DNA of 64,000 nt, taken from Cellvibrionaceae bacterium (lineage in GTDB: Bacteria; Pseudomonadota; Gammaproteobacteria; Pseudomonadales; Cellvibrionaceae). The notes below the pieces were generated by a model. The model had not been told where the DNA came from. It made no database searches and saw only the letters and a list, made by a program, of their open reading frames with translations. Positions 11,901 to 17,441 of the stretch are shown here, piece by piece (the stretch's first letter is position 1; every line of letters begins with the position of its first letter). Position numbers and translations under genes: made by a program. The stretch is taken from positions 532,873-596,872 of the forward strand of contig JAGKWQ010000005.1 of the NCBI GenBank assembly GCA_021151825.1, in the 5' to 3' direction.

Positions 11901-12123
11901 AGCTAATACCCGCCACAAAAGCATCCACAAATACCCCGGATACCGGTGTCGGACTGGCGGTGCTGGATTGAGCCTGGGCCGAACTCGCCACAATGACCGG
12001 CGCACTCGATTGGTTGTTACCCGTGGGCGTCGAACTGGTATGGGAGCCGCTTTTTTTGGAATCGCCGCCACAGGCAGACAACACCAGCGCCAGCGCCACG
12101 GCTGTTAGCAAATGGATTCTCAT
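5995..12123 (-). CDS. Multidomain pectate lyase (PL1) / pectin methylesterase (CE8) lipoprotein
   Basis: A 2042-residue outer-surface pectinase. Residues 1-18 are a lipoprotein signal (LVLSAC, Cys18). Residues 61-215 form a domain I do not recognise. A Ser-rich linker runs 217-325. A PL1 pectate lyase occupies about 330-680 (VWIDHNELF, then WHHNHWHHVNSRLPLFRFG). A laminin-G/concanavalin-like domain follows at about 700-930, a Ser linker, a second one at 1010-1218, and Ig-like modules at 1225-1450. CE8 methylesterase is at about 1457-1790 with SEQDTLQ (D1593) and GNVDFIWG (D1613). A last Ser linker leads to a C-terminal binding-type domain (1855-2042). The esterase would de-esterify pectin and the lyase cleave the product by beta-elimination. 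The ATG at 12123 was chosen because the signal peptide starts there; a longer frame upstream has none. Confidence 0.92.
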   Translation of the reverse strand: MRIHLLTAVALALVLSACGGDSKKSGSHTSSTPTGNNQSSAPVIVASSAQAQSSTASPTPVSGVFVDAFVAGISYRTETQSGVTNARGEFNYLPGETVTFSIGNLVFPPVPAKSTVTPLDMAQTLNPASPVVLNIARLLQTLDTDGDPTNGITISPTAAQSAVAVDFNLSLAAFAASPAVVTLVANSGSVNTTVISVQQALNHLRDTLTLAGVPMVETSSSAESSAPVVATSSNSSSSAVVVIPPGSSAVASSSVLASPSSSSTPSSSPAIVSSSSEASSATPVTTSTPSSSVAATSIASSSPASTSVSSASSTAVSSSSSSVAVAGPDFNTVFGFASLNGGTTGGSGANKVEVAVCTGAEITAALTNAAYADKPLTIYVDGVITWHNSGNSDIKLNRPNVSIIGRGANAEFWGTGVHITKSNVIVRNLKMYHVPQSRGQGDIITIDGRTGPVRNVWIDHNELFNDLNTPVPAIITDPVLRDEYKKDYYDELVSGRSDVADITISYNYLHDSWKTSLWGSSDEDEFDRRITWHHNHWHHVNSRLPLFRFGKGHIYNNYYQNVDTSAINSRMGAIIRVERNVFEQVKNPVLSQDSIAIGYWELIENQLRDGIVWVGKDGATNIIADELLADSTSTGHLTLPAGYLYLPSLIAAEDVPEHVQQYAGVGKIDTEPAALSCPRPEWDIEPPPPPSDEPVTADPASVHWNLFDGNNSPFDANAITLADGISQAAFGIQGSASDFTPTGTGAVLFDSTSLGTKNNRARASNVTRNDGVYPKYFTLIAGIKGFNPPANARVLDLETAFGDVGGTAASRLKVVLRADGASNFGVQFEGQPAPNTAYGLAMDQYRVYHFTVALSNPTTGWVRAYLDGSSTPILNQEEVQMLATTAPNNYLQIGDGGSNPYKALIDWMVWTDAGAYTPAQLAGLLPGNIGCVKGYGASENLSNCDFSGIGVTSSSAATSSAASSAGDAGSSAGTSSTGVIVGSSTSAATSSASDTSSSGASSSVAPAFACSSEPGLYFCDDFASGSGKWDLLPVAGPNGIFDILNDAGDNNVLRYTAAATGGVGGVLALIKPEQLAAVTSGDYYVEARIRPRLNSSGTAQRSIYVMARYQDVNNWYGVGMIAHETNQPRVEIVERNSTGSPASTGAMRYNTAITLGTAGTTNGEWYKLRLELIGTEMKLYLNDLAVATFSDASLTQRGSIGIFTSNRSFEIDDVKVGDANDKPPVPSQLTISPTASYNAEVGDDPRVITVTAKNQQSANDTFTVESSNPTIVSTSISGDLVSLDPVGVGTATITFTSGSDPSLTRTLTATIAPQFVMPTTTYNLNGRVAPAVTETGVYADTNLTLTFDSPPVLGSAGSIRIFKSSDDSLVDTIKLVDHKDSIGYGTFRTLNTRPISISGNTATIALQSKKLEYNTSYYVAISGSAFTGATLATLPFDGIGKNAGWSFTTKPAPAPGLTALTVDDNGTTADFRTLQGALNYVMQNLTKSGPATITVKNGTYPELLYLRNKDNLTITGESREGVVIQYQNSEGLNAGSAGRPVFLVELADLLTLENLTLKNTTIKTSSGGQAETIYFNSTGRLIAKNANFISEQDTLQLKGYSWFYRTLVAGNVDFIWGNNNVSLFEESEIRSLGDSSNASNGGYVVQARTLTAADKGFVFLNSNLTQGAGPVGHTIPAGATYLARSPGGTTTWDNVVFINSRMDTHINAAGWAVAGVNGQPAPNPVVSTTTAGWREFATMDASGNTINLASRVGGRELSLAEVASEYCNRAQIFAAYNGGAGWDPLPGDTTDCVNFGHSGSSAGSSSSVASTSSSSDTSSAGSSTEASTSSSSASSTPAGDGSSSSSSAAAVVTKTWGFDSAAYATADTNLFGAAYSAAVDNGIKATGGDIAVDGLVFNSTAANVLRYRAAGSANNATATAVWNTNGSFFTNNTTLIPAVSEDLPSNVRTYIAVPVDAGKDLTLTISYRQTGANTVTAGKFALVGSDGKVLAVKDASYANASAGDSITLTLGASHSQTAIKLIYGREGLASGGVNILEIVRNQ

Positions 12124-12502
12124 AGTGCTTTCTCTTATCGTTATTGTGCGCCCGCGCTTTTTTGCTATACGCGGACAAAACAACACCGCCAGACATGCCA
12201 GCGATGGCCTCTGGTATCGACACGATGATTGAAAGCATTGCCAGTCTTGCGATTCTTATAAGGTCTGCCCCACTATCAACAGACGAGGCAGCCAGAGCTC
12301 AAGGCCCTTCAATTTTTCTCACTAAAAAAACATAAACACAAAATGCAACTTACCCAATAAGGAAGCTGCAGGACCGGATAGCATTATTGCCGATGGGGGA
12401 AGGCTTAAGCCTCGTAAACTCTGGTTTATCAGGCTGAACGACTGCAATTGCGAAACATTAATCTTATAGCGCAAAACAGGTGCAGTTTGATCGCCTCGCA
12501 TG

Positions 12503-12521
12503 ATCACGTTAAAAACGTGAT
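12503..12521. promoter_or_regulatory. Operator-like inverted repeat (8-bp arms, AAA centre)
   Basis: Perfect arms ATCACGTT (12503-12510) and AACGTGAT (12514-12521) flank AAA. No T-run follows on either strand, so it is not a terminator. It lies upstream of the pectinase gene and is probably a transcription-factor site; the factor is unknown. Confidence 0.5.
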
Positions 12522-12535
12522 TCATGGCCTTTTCG

Positions 12536-12551
12536 TGTGAAGGCGCTCTCA
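12536..12551. promoter_or_regulatory. Possible CRP/Vfr-type binding site
   Basis: TGTGA (12536-12540), a 6-base spacer, then TCTCA (12547-12551), compared with the CRP consensus TGTGA-N6-TCACA: nine of ten conserved positions. It lies between two other palindromes upstream of the pectinase, a plausible place for carbon-source control. Inference from motif only. Confidence 0.4.
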
Positions 12552-12592
12552 TTTTAACCTCAAGGTTTTAATAAGCGCCAGCCCCGTTGCTG

Positions 12593-12613
12593 CACATTTG
12601 TTAAACAAATGTG
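12593..12613. promoter_or_regulatory. Perfect 21-bp palindrome, operator-like
   Basis: Arms CACATTTGTT (12593-12602) and AACAAATGTG (12604-12613) are exact reverse complements around a single A. No T-run flanks it. It sits 470 bases upstream of the pectinase start and 129 bases below the end of the hydrolase gene. Likely a dimeric regulator site of unknown identity. Confidence 0.5.
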
Positions 12614-12741
12614 GAATAACAAACCTGAACAAGGGCCATTTAACCCCCTGCCCGGATATAACTGGAGCCAGGTGTCAGAGGATGCATGCAATATTCGCTA
12701 ACCCGGAAAAGGAAAAAACTGGTGGAAATGACTGTGCAGAT

Positions 12742-13464
12742 TTATATGTTGGATGTGCTCTGACATTTAACGAACTTCTCACATATATTGCTTATGGTTT
12801 GCCATGCAGCGTGTGGTGCAGATTGCAATAAAAAGTGCCGGGTATTAAAGCTAACCACGTTAATATCCGGCCTGATAGCCAATAATTTTTTCAAATTCCA
12901 TCCTGGCACCACAACATCATAATTAGCACGGAAATACGCCACAGGCAGTTTGGTTTTTTCAAGCGCGCTAATTGCATCCACCGATAACGCAGCGCTAATT
13001 CTTCCTGCTAACACGCGCGGTTTTACTTTCAGCAGTTCAATACTGGCCACTTTTAGGACGCTCGCTTTTTCTGAGCGACTTGATTTGATTATTAACCAAT
13101 ACAAAGGTTTGGCCAGCTCGAAGAGCAGTGCCCATGGTAAATATTTAAAGCACGAAAAATAAGGCGGACGAACAAAGGTCGCTACTAAAATAATTCCAAT
13201 TAGTCCACGAACATTATTGGCAGCAAGAAATATTGCTATAGGACCGGAGAAAGATTCACCCACCACTACAAACGGACCGTTAATCGCACAGATTTTTTCC
13301 AGGACAAAGCTGGTCAATTCTTCGTAAGACTTTGCATTATCGGTTGGATAGCTAATTACCATTAGCTCATATTGAGTAGTTGCAACTGCAAGCAGCGGAT
13401 CAAACAAACCCGCCGTTCCGTTGAGGCCTGGCAATAACACGAGTGTTATTTTTTCATTGTCCAT
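12742..13464 (-). CDS. Alpha/beta-hydrolase fold protein
   Basis: A 240-residue cytoplasmic hydrolase of the alpha/beta fold. The N-terminus has the strand-turn LVLLPGLNGTAGLF (oxyanion loop). The nucleophile elbow is GESFSG (Ser at about residue 71), the acid is probably the Asp in RANYDVVVP (about 183), and the catalytic His is in TRHFLLQSAP (about 210). The substrate cannot be told; small esterase or lipase-like roles are possible. The frame can open at two TTG codons (13470, 13467), but the ATG at 13464 has an AGGG ribosome site and was chosen. The coding DNA is visibly richer in A+T than its neighbours, which may indicate a later acquisition. It is flanked by a 39-bp palindrome upstream and a palindrome cluster downstream. 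Confidence 0.8.
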   Translation of the reverse strand: MDNEKITLVLLPGLNGTAGLFDPLLAVATTQYELMVISYPTDNAKSYEELTSFVLEKICAINGPFVVVGESFSGPIAIFLAANNVRGLIGIILVATFVRPPYFSCFKYLPWALLFELAKPLYWLIIKSSRSEKASVLKVASIELLKVKPRVLAGRISAALSVDAISALEKTKLPVAYFRANYDVVVPGWNLKKLLAIRPDINVVSFNTRHFLLQSAPHAAWQTISNICEKFVKCQSTSNI

Positions 13465-13507
13465 CAACAATACCCTGAATGACCAAAAACCCGCTATAAA
13501 TCGGGAT

Positions 13508-13546
13508 TCTATGTAATTCCAAAGTTGAACTTTGGAATTACATAGA
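13508..13546. repeat. 39-bp perfect palindrome
   Basis: Nineteen-base arms (13508-13526 and 13528-13546) are exact reverse complements around one G; the inner part of the left arm reads AATTCCAAAGTT. It lies 44 bases upstream of the hydrolase ATG and 131 bases beyond the end of the histidine kinase gene. It has no T-run on the minus strand and so is a poor terminator. It could be an operator, a cruciform, or a small interspersed repeat. Confidence 0.75.
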
Positions 13547-13676
13547 TTTTGCAGTGAAATTTAACCTGGATAACTGAAGTTCAATATAATCAGATTCACT
13601 CATTGCCAATAAGCCAGCAACACTCATAGAGTGGGGAAGACTACATTAGTTAGCAAGCTAAAAAACTTTAAGTATT

Positions 13677-15002
13677 TCAAGGATTTTGTTTCGGCCAACG
13701 CACCTGCACCCGCGCGCCGCCCAGTTGTTGCGGTTCCACAAATTCCGCCCTGCCCTTATGCCATTGCATAATGCGTTTGACGATGGCGAGCCCCAGACCA
13801 AAGCCGCCAGTAGCGGAGCCATTGGATTTTTCGTTGGCAGATTCATCTTCGTGGTACAAACGGACAAACGATTCAAATACACGCTGGCGCTTTTCAACGG
13901 GAATGCCCGGGCCGTCGTCTTCTACAGAAACAATATATTCATCATGCGTTTGCCGGATTTCCACTTGTATGGATGACTGCGCATAACGTGCAGCGTTGTT
14001 AATTAAATTCTGCAAAACTGTTTCAATTAATTTCCACTCGCAATACACCACCGTATTGTTACTGGTGTCATTCACGATCAATTGCAAATTGCGTTCATTG
14101 TGACGGGAAAAACGCAGCTGGATTTCATCGAGCAAATCACTCATGTAACCGGCGGTTTGTTGCAAGCGTTGGGTTTTTTGTTCGAAGCCCGCATACATCA
14201 ATAACGAACTAATCAACGATTCCATTTCCGCGATATCCTGCTCCAGGCTGCGCAATTGGCGGTGGTCTTTATCGCTGAGTTTTTCTTCGTCAATCATCGC
14301 CAGCGCAAATTTCATACGCGCAAGCGGCGTACGTAATTCGTGGGAAACCGCGTTGGTCATTTCGCGATGGGAGGTAATTAATTCGCGCAGACGCTGTGCC
14401 ATCTGGTTAAACGCAAGCGCTAATGGGTAAAGTGTAGAGGTGGGAGAAATATCCAGCGTTTGCGGCACACCGTCTTTACCCATTGTGCGGGTTTGCACTT
14501 CGAGTTTTTTACTGTCGCGCGACAGCGGCCATACCCACAAATAAATTACCAACGCGATGCCGAGATAAAAAACAATTAGCAATACATCATACAACGGCGA
14601 TTCGCGATCATCGTTTTGCGGTACGACCAACATCAATACCTGATGGGTATTGGCAAGCCGCTTGTACCAGATAATATTGCCATCACCAGTCGCCGACAAA
14701 ATTTTTCCCGCGTGCAATTCACGCATGGCTTCGGATTGGGCGACATCATCCAGCGCGAGAATTTCCAGGGTTAATTGCAAATCCGCCGAGAGTTGTTGAA
14801 TCTGTTGCTGGCTTATTGGTTGATGAGATGATTGCGCTTGATGAACCAGTAAATCGCGCTCGACAAGATTAAACAACGCCTGCACTTCCGCACTGGCTTC
14901 TTGTTCCGGCGCGAGCGTTTCCCAAAATTGATTGAGGCCCCAGCCGATTAACACTACCGAGGCAACGATAAAAAAATACAATGAAATAAACGCGCGGTTC
15001 AT
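13677..15002 (-). CDS. Two-component sensor histidine kinase
   Basis: Inner-membrane sensor kinase, 441 residues. One helix is at about 7-26 and a second at about 139-159, bounding a periplasmic sensor of about 110 residues. A HAMP-like linker follows, then the dimerisation/phosphoacceptor motif SHELRTPLARMKFAL (His221). The ATP-binding domain shows NLINNAARYA (N box), DDGPGIP (G1) and GGFGLGLAIVKRIM (G2). It should phosphorylate the response regulator encoded just upstream in the operon (104-base gap). Architecture matches the EnvZ/RstB-like class. The ligand is unknown; the linked MipA and DUF3019 genes suggest an envelope signal. Confidence 0.92.
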   Translation of the reverse strand: MNRAFISLYFFIVASVVLIGWGLNQFWETLAPEQEASAEVQALFNLVERDLLVHQAQSSHQPISQQQIQQLSADLQLTLEILALDDVAQSEAMRELHAGKILSATGDGNIIWYKRLANTHQVLMLVVPQNDDRESPLYDVLLIVFYLGIALVIYLWVWPLSRDSKKLEVQTRTMGKDGVPQTLDISPTSTLYPLALAFNQMAQRLRELITSHREMTNAVSHELRTPLARMKFALAMIDEEKLSDKDHRQLRSLEQDIAEMESLISSLLMYAGFEQKTQRLQQTAGYMSDLLDEIQLRFSRHNERNLQLIVNDTSNNTVVYCEWKLIETVLQNLINNAARYAQSSIQVEIRQTHDEYIVSVEDDGPGIPVEKRQRVFESFVRLYHEDESANEKSNGSATGGFGLGLAIVKRIMQWHKGRAEFVEPQQLGGARVQVRWPKQNP

Positions 15003-15106
15003 TTATAGATTCTATTCCCGTAGCTTGGGGCGGGTCGCGCAGGCTGAGCTTGCGAACCCCAACATGACCATATCGCAGCAGGTATTACGCTTTTTATAAA
15101 ACGGAT

Positions 15107-15808
15107 TTATTGCCAGGCATCCGCAATAAATAAATAACCCTTGCCCCAAATGGTTTTAATACGCGTGGGATTTTCCGGATTATCGTTTAATTTTTTACGC
15201 AGCTGCGAAATGCGCACATCGATGGTTCTATCAAGGCCATCGTATTCGCGGTTATAAATGTGGTTAAACAAAAATTCGCGGCTGAGAATTTGCCCGGCTT
15301 GCACCGCCAATGCGAGCAATAAATCAAACTCATGACTGGATAACACCACTTCTTGTCCAGTCAGCAACACTTTGCGTGCGCCCGGCTGGATGTTAAGTTC
15401 ACCGAAGGTGATGCTTTCCTGTTCGCGTGGATCGTTTTGATAATAGCGGCGCATCAGCGCGCGTATACGCGCGAGTAACACCCGCGGCTCGGCCGGTTTA
15501 ATTACGTAATCATCAGCACCGTATTCCAGACCCAATACCTGATCCAGATCCGAATCGCGCGCAGTGAGCATTAAAATCGGGCCTTTAAAATTCGGACGCA
15601 ATTCTTTGCACAAAGTGAGGCCATCTTTGCCCGGCAACATTAAATCCAGCACGATCAACGCCGGGTTTAAATTTTGCGCCTGGCGAATGACACGATTGCC
15701 GTTATCTTCTATTGCCACCTGGAAATCATTGCTTTCCAGAAAATCTTTCACCAACTGCGCCAAACGGCGGTCATCCTCGACCAGTAAAATTAAATTGTTT
15801 TGCGACAT
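15107..15808 (-). CDS. OmpR-family response regulator
   Basis: A 233-residue DNA-binding regulator. The receiver domain (about 1-120) has the acidic pocket VEDD (residues 10-13), phosphoacceptor Asp55 in IVLDLMLPG, and a conserved Lys in YVIKPAEPRVLLARI. The C-terminal winged helix (about 135-230) includes LSSHEFDLLLALA and DRTIDVRISQLRKKLND, typical of the OmpR/PhoB/RstA group. It sits between DUF3019 and the kinase gene, 24 bases after DUF3019. It probably controls its own operon through the tandem ATTACAAATT repeats upstream of mipA. Confidence 0.94.
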   Translation of the reverse strand: MSQNNLILLVEDDRRLAQLVKDFLESNDFQVAIEDNGNRVIRQAQNLNPALIVLDLMLPGKDGLTLCKELRPNFKGPILMLTARDSDLDQVLGLEYGADDYVIKPAEPRVLLARIRALMRRYYQNDPREQESITFGELNIQPGARKVLLTGQEVVLSSHEFDLLLALAVQAGQILSREFLFNHIYNREYDGLDRTIDVRISQLRKKLNDNPENPTRIKTIWGKGYLFIADAWQ

Positions 15809-15832
15809 GGTTTTTACATACCTGCTGATGTG

Positions 15833-16300
15833 TTAAAAAAAACTCCAGGGATTGCGGCGGGCTTTGCGAAACTTCTTGTCATTGTAGACGACCTGGAAGC
15901 GTTGATCGCTTAAAGGTTTATCGCTCAGGGTTTCTCGCAATTGAAAATCGGTGCTGACGCTAGCCGTCAACTCAAACTGATATTCGCCGCGTGTTTCGTT
16001 TTCCCAACAGCGCAGAGGATCGGTTTTATCCGACTGATACAAACACAACGAACGCGCCACGGCAGATTCCCATTTCACCTGGAGTTCATCATGACAAACT
16101 TCCTCACCCGCATTGAGCACACACAAACGCGGTTTGATTGAGAATTGGATCAAGGGTAAGGATGATGATGACTCTGTGGTGGATGGTTGTGCACGTGCAT
16201 AGCTTCCCGGCAGTAAGGCTGCCAGAAATAAAAGTTTAACGAGGGCGGTAACAGCGCGGGCGCTCAGCGGGTTTCCATCAAAAATGGTACACCCCCCCAA
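15833..16300 (-). CDS. DUF3019 family secreted protein, start unusual
   Basis: About 145 residues with a hydrophobic signal segment (LVKLLFLAALLPGSYARA) and mature sequence beginning near AQPSTTES. The mature part resembles DUF3019 proteins: IKPRLCVLNAGEEVCHDELQ, a later SLCLYQSD and RCWENE, so two probable disulphides. Function is unknown; the family commonly lies next to MipA and a two-component pair. The frame contains no ATG before the signal segment: the only options are TTG at 16300 or a CTG at 16267 with GGA upstream. It overlaps the end of mipA by up to 23 bases, so translation may depend on coupling to mipA. A run of seven C bases (16291-16297) lies in the overlap and should be checked for sequencing error. 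Confidence 0.75.
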   Translation of the reverse strand: MGGCTIFDGNPLSARAVTALVKLLFLAALLPGSYARAQPSTTESSSSLPLIQFSIKPRLCVLNAGEEVCHDELQVKWESAVARSLCLYQSDKTDPLRCWENETRGEYQFELTASVSTDFQLRETLSDKPLSDQRFQVVYNDKKFRKARRNPWSFF

Positions 16301-17186
16301 AGAAAACCGTGATCACTTTATTATCGTTTATAAGTGGACTCGCCGAGATTTCATCGGGTAATTGGCGATAGCTCGCCAAGAAACGCAAGTCCCAGCGTTC
16401 TGTCAGTTCATAGTTCCAATCAATACGGGCGATACCGCTGATGGCAGCATCAGCCACGTAAGTGCCGCGCGCATCTGCTTCTGGCGGTGTTACACCGTAA
16501 TAATAATTTACCACTTCTTCGCTTTGCCACACGGCGCCCAGCGAGCCAATGATATGATGCTTGCCGCTGCCCCAATGCCTGGCAATAGACAGGCGCACTT
16601 CATCGCCGTGATGCAAGCCGGTGAATTCGCTCAAATATTGAAACTGGAAATCCGCCAACGCCGTTGAGAATTGATATTCGATACCGGCAAGGCCGGCTGT
16701 GCGACGGTTGCGCAAGTCGCGCTGTTTTACATCTTTAAAACCGGGGCTGACCAACTCAGTGCCACCTTCAATTTCCGGCGCAAAACCACCATGGTCATTT
16801 TTGTTGCCACCGTTAACACCGGAAGAGATCAGCGCATTGGATTCGGTAAAAAAGTTGGACGGATTCCAGCGATCAAAAAATACCTGATCGTAACTGGGGG
16901 TCATCATCAGGTTGAGTTGTTGGGTTTCGTTTTCCCACACAATCACACCCATATCCAGATTCTGGATAAAAAAATGTTCGCCGTTGTAATTGATCTGGGG
17001 AATCAACACCAGCGGAATATCATCGCCATCTTCCACCGGGTTGGTGCGCACACCAGCGCCGATACCCACACTGATATCCCAGGTACCCACTTCTACACAA
17101 TCTTTCTCACCTTGCTCGCAGGCATAGCTGGCGGCTGCAAATAATGCAGCTGCGCCAAAGGCAATGGATGTAAAGAAACGGTTCAT
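16278..17186 (-). CDS. mipA: MipA/OmpV family outer-membrane protein
   Basis: A 302-residue beta-barrel protein. Signal peptide MNRFFTSIAFGAAALFAAASYA is followed by a mature chain beginning CEQGEKDC. The sequence alternates polar and aromatic residues and ends GGVYHF, a typical outer-membrane C-terminus. It matches the MipA/OmpV family (WDISVGIGAGVRTNPVEDGDD near the N-terminus and RWDLRFLASYRQLP near the end). MipA was named as a scaffold for murein enzymes in E. coli; most relatives are simply porin-like envelope proteins. It is the first gene of a mipA-DUF3019-regulator-kinase operon and is probably the regulated output. Confidence 0.88.
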   Translation of the reverse strand: MNRFFTSIAFGAAALFAAASYACEQGEKDCVEVGTWDISVGIGAGVRTNPVEDGDDIPLVLIPQINYNGEHFFIQNLDMGVIVWENETQQLNLMMTPSYDQVFFDRWNPSNFFTESNALISSGVNGGNKNDHGGFAPEIEGGTELVSPGFKDVKQRDLRNRRTAGLAGIEYQFSTALADFQFQYLSEFTGLHHGDEVRLSIARHWGSGKHHIIGSLGAVWQSEEVVNYYYGVTPPEADARGTYVADAAISGIARIDWNYELTERWDLRFLASYRQLPDEISASPLINDNKVITVFFGGVYHF

Positions 17187-17300
17187 AGCAATATCAGGTA
17201 TCAGTTTTACGGTAACCCGTTTTCAGGGAGTGGTTTTCAAGGTTATTTATAAACGGCTTGGCGCAATGGCGTTGTAATGAATTGTAGTAAGCCGCGCCTT

Positions 17301-17341
17301 ATTACAAATTATTACAAATTCGTTCAGATCAATTACAGATT
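17301..17341. promoter_or_regulatory. Tandem ATTACAAATT repeats, probable response-regulator site
   Basis: Exact 10-bp tandem repeats ATTACAAATT at 17301-17310 and 17311-17320, and a near copy ATTACAGATT at 17332-17341, about three helical turns from the first. A related inverted stretch (GTTGTAATGAATTGTAG) lies at 17271-17287. Direct repeats spaced one turn apart are typical of OmpR/PhoB-type regulators. They lie between mipA and the divergent propeller gene and could control both. Confidence 0.5.
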
Positions 17342-17441
17342 CTGCCATCACCGTCCGCTTAGGATACCAGCATGCAGTGCACGCGCACATAATCGCATCA
17401 TTTCCACGTTATAAAACCAATAAATCCGAAGGAGTTGCTGT

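Larger units (their letters stand above)
12124..12741. other. 618-bp intergenic region upstream of the pectinase
   Basis: No convincing gene. Short open frames here lack ribosome sites and family resemblance. The region holds several operator-like palindromes and a CRP-like site (listed separately) clustered at 12503-12613, about 380-490 bases upstream of the pectinase start. A 12-bp palindrome AGGCTTAAGCCT lies at 12401-12412. The pectinase promoter must be in this stretch. Confidence 0.7.

Noticed and set aside
12322..12552. 76-codon minus-strand frame in the pectinase upstream region
   Set aside because: No ribosome site, and its sequence overlaps an operator-like palindrome; looks like chance.
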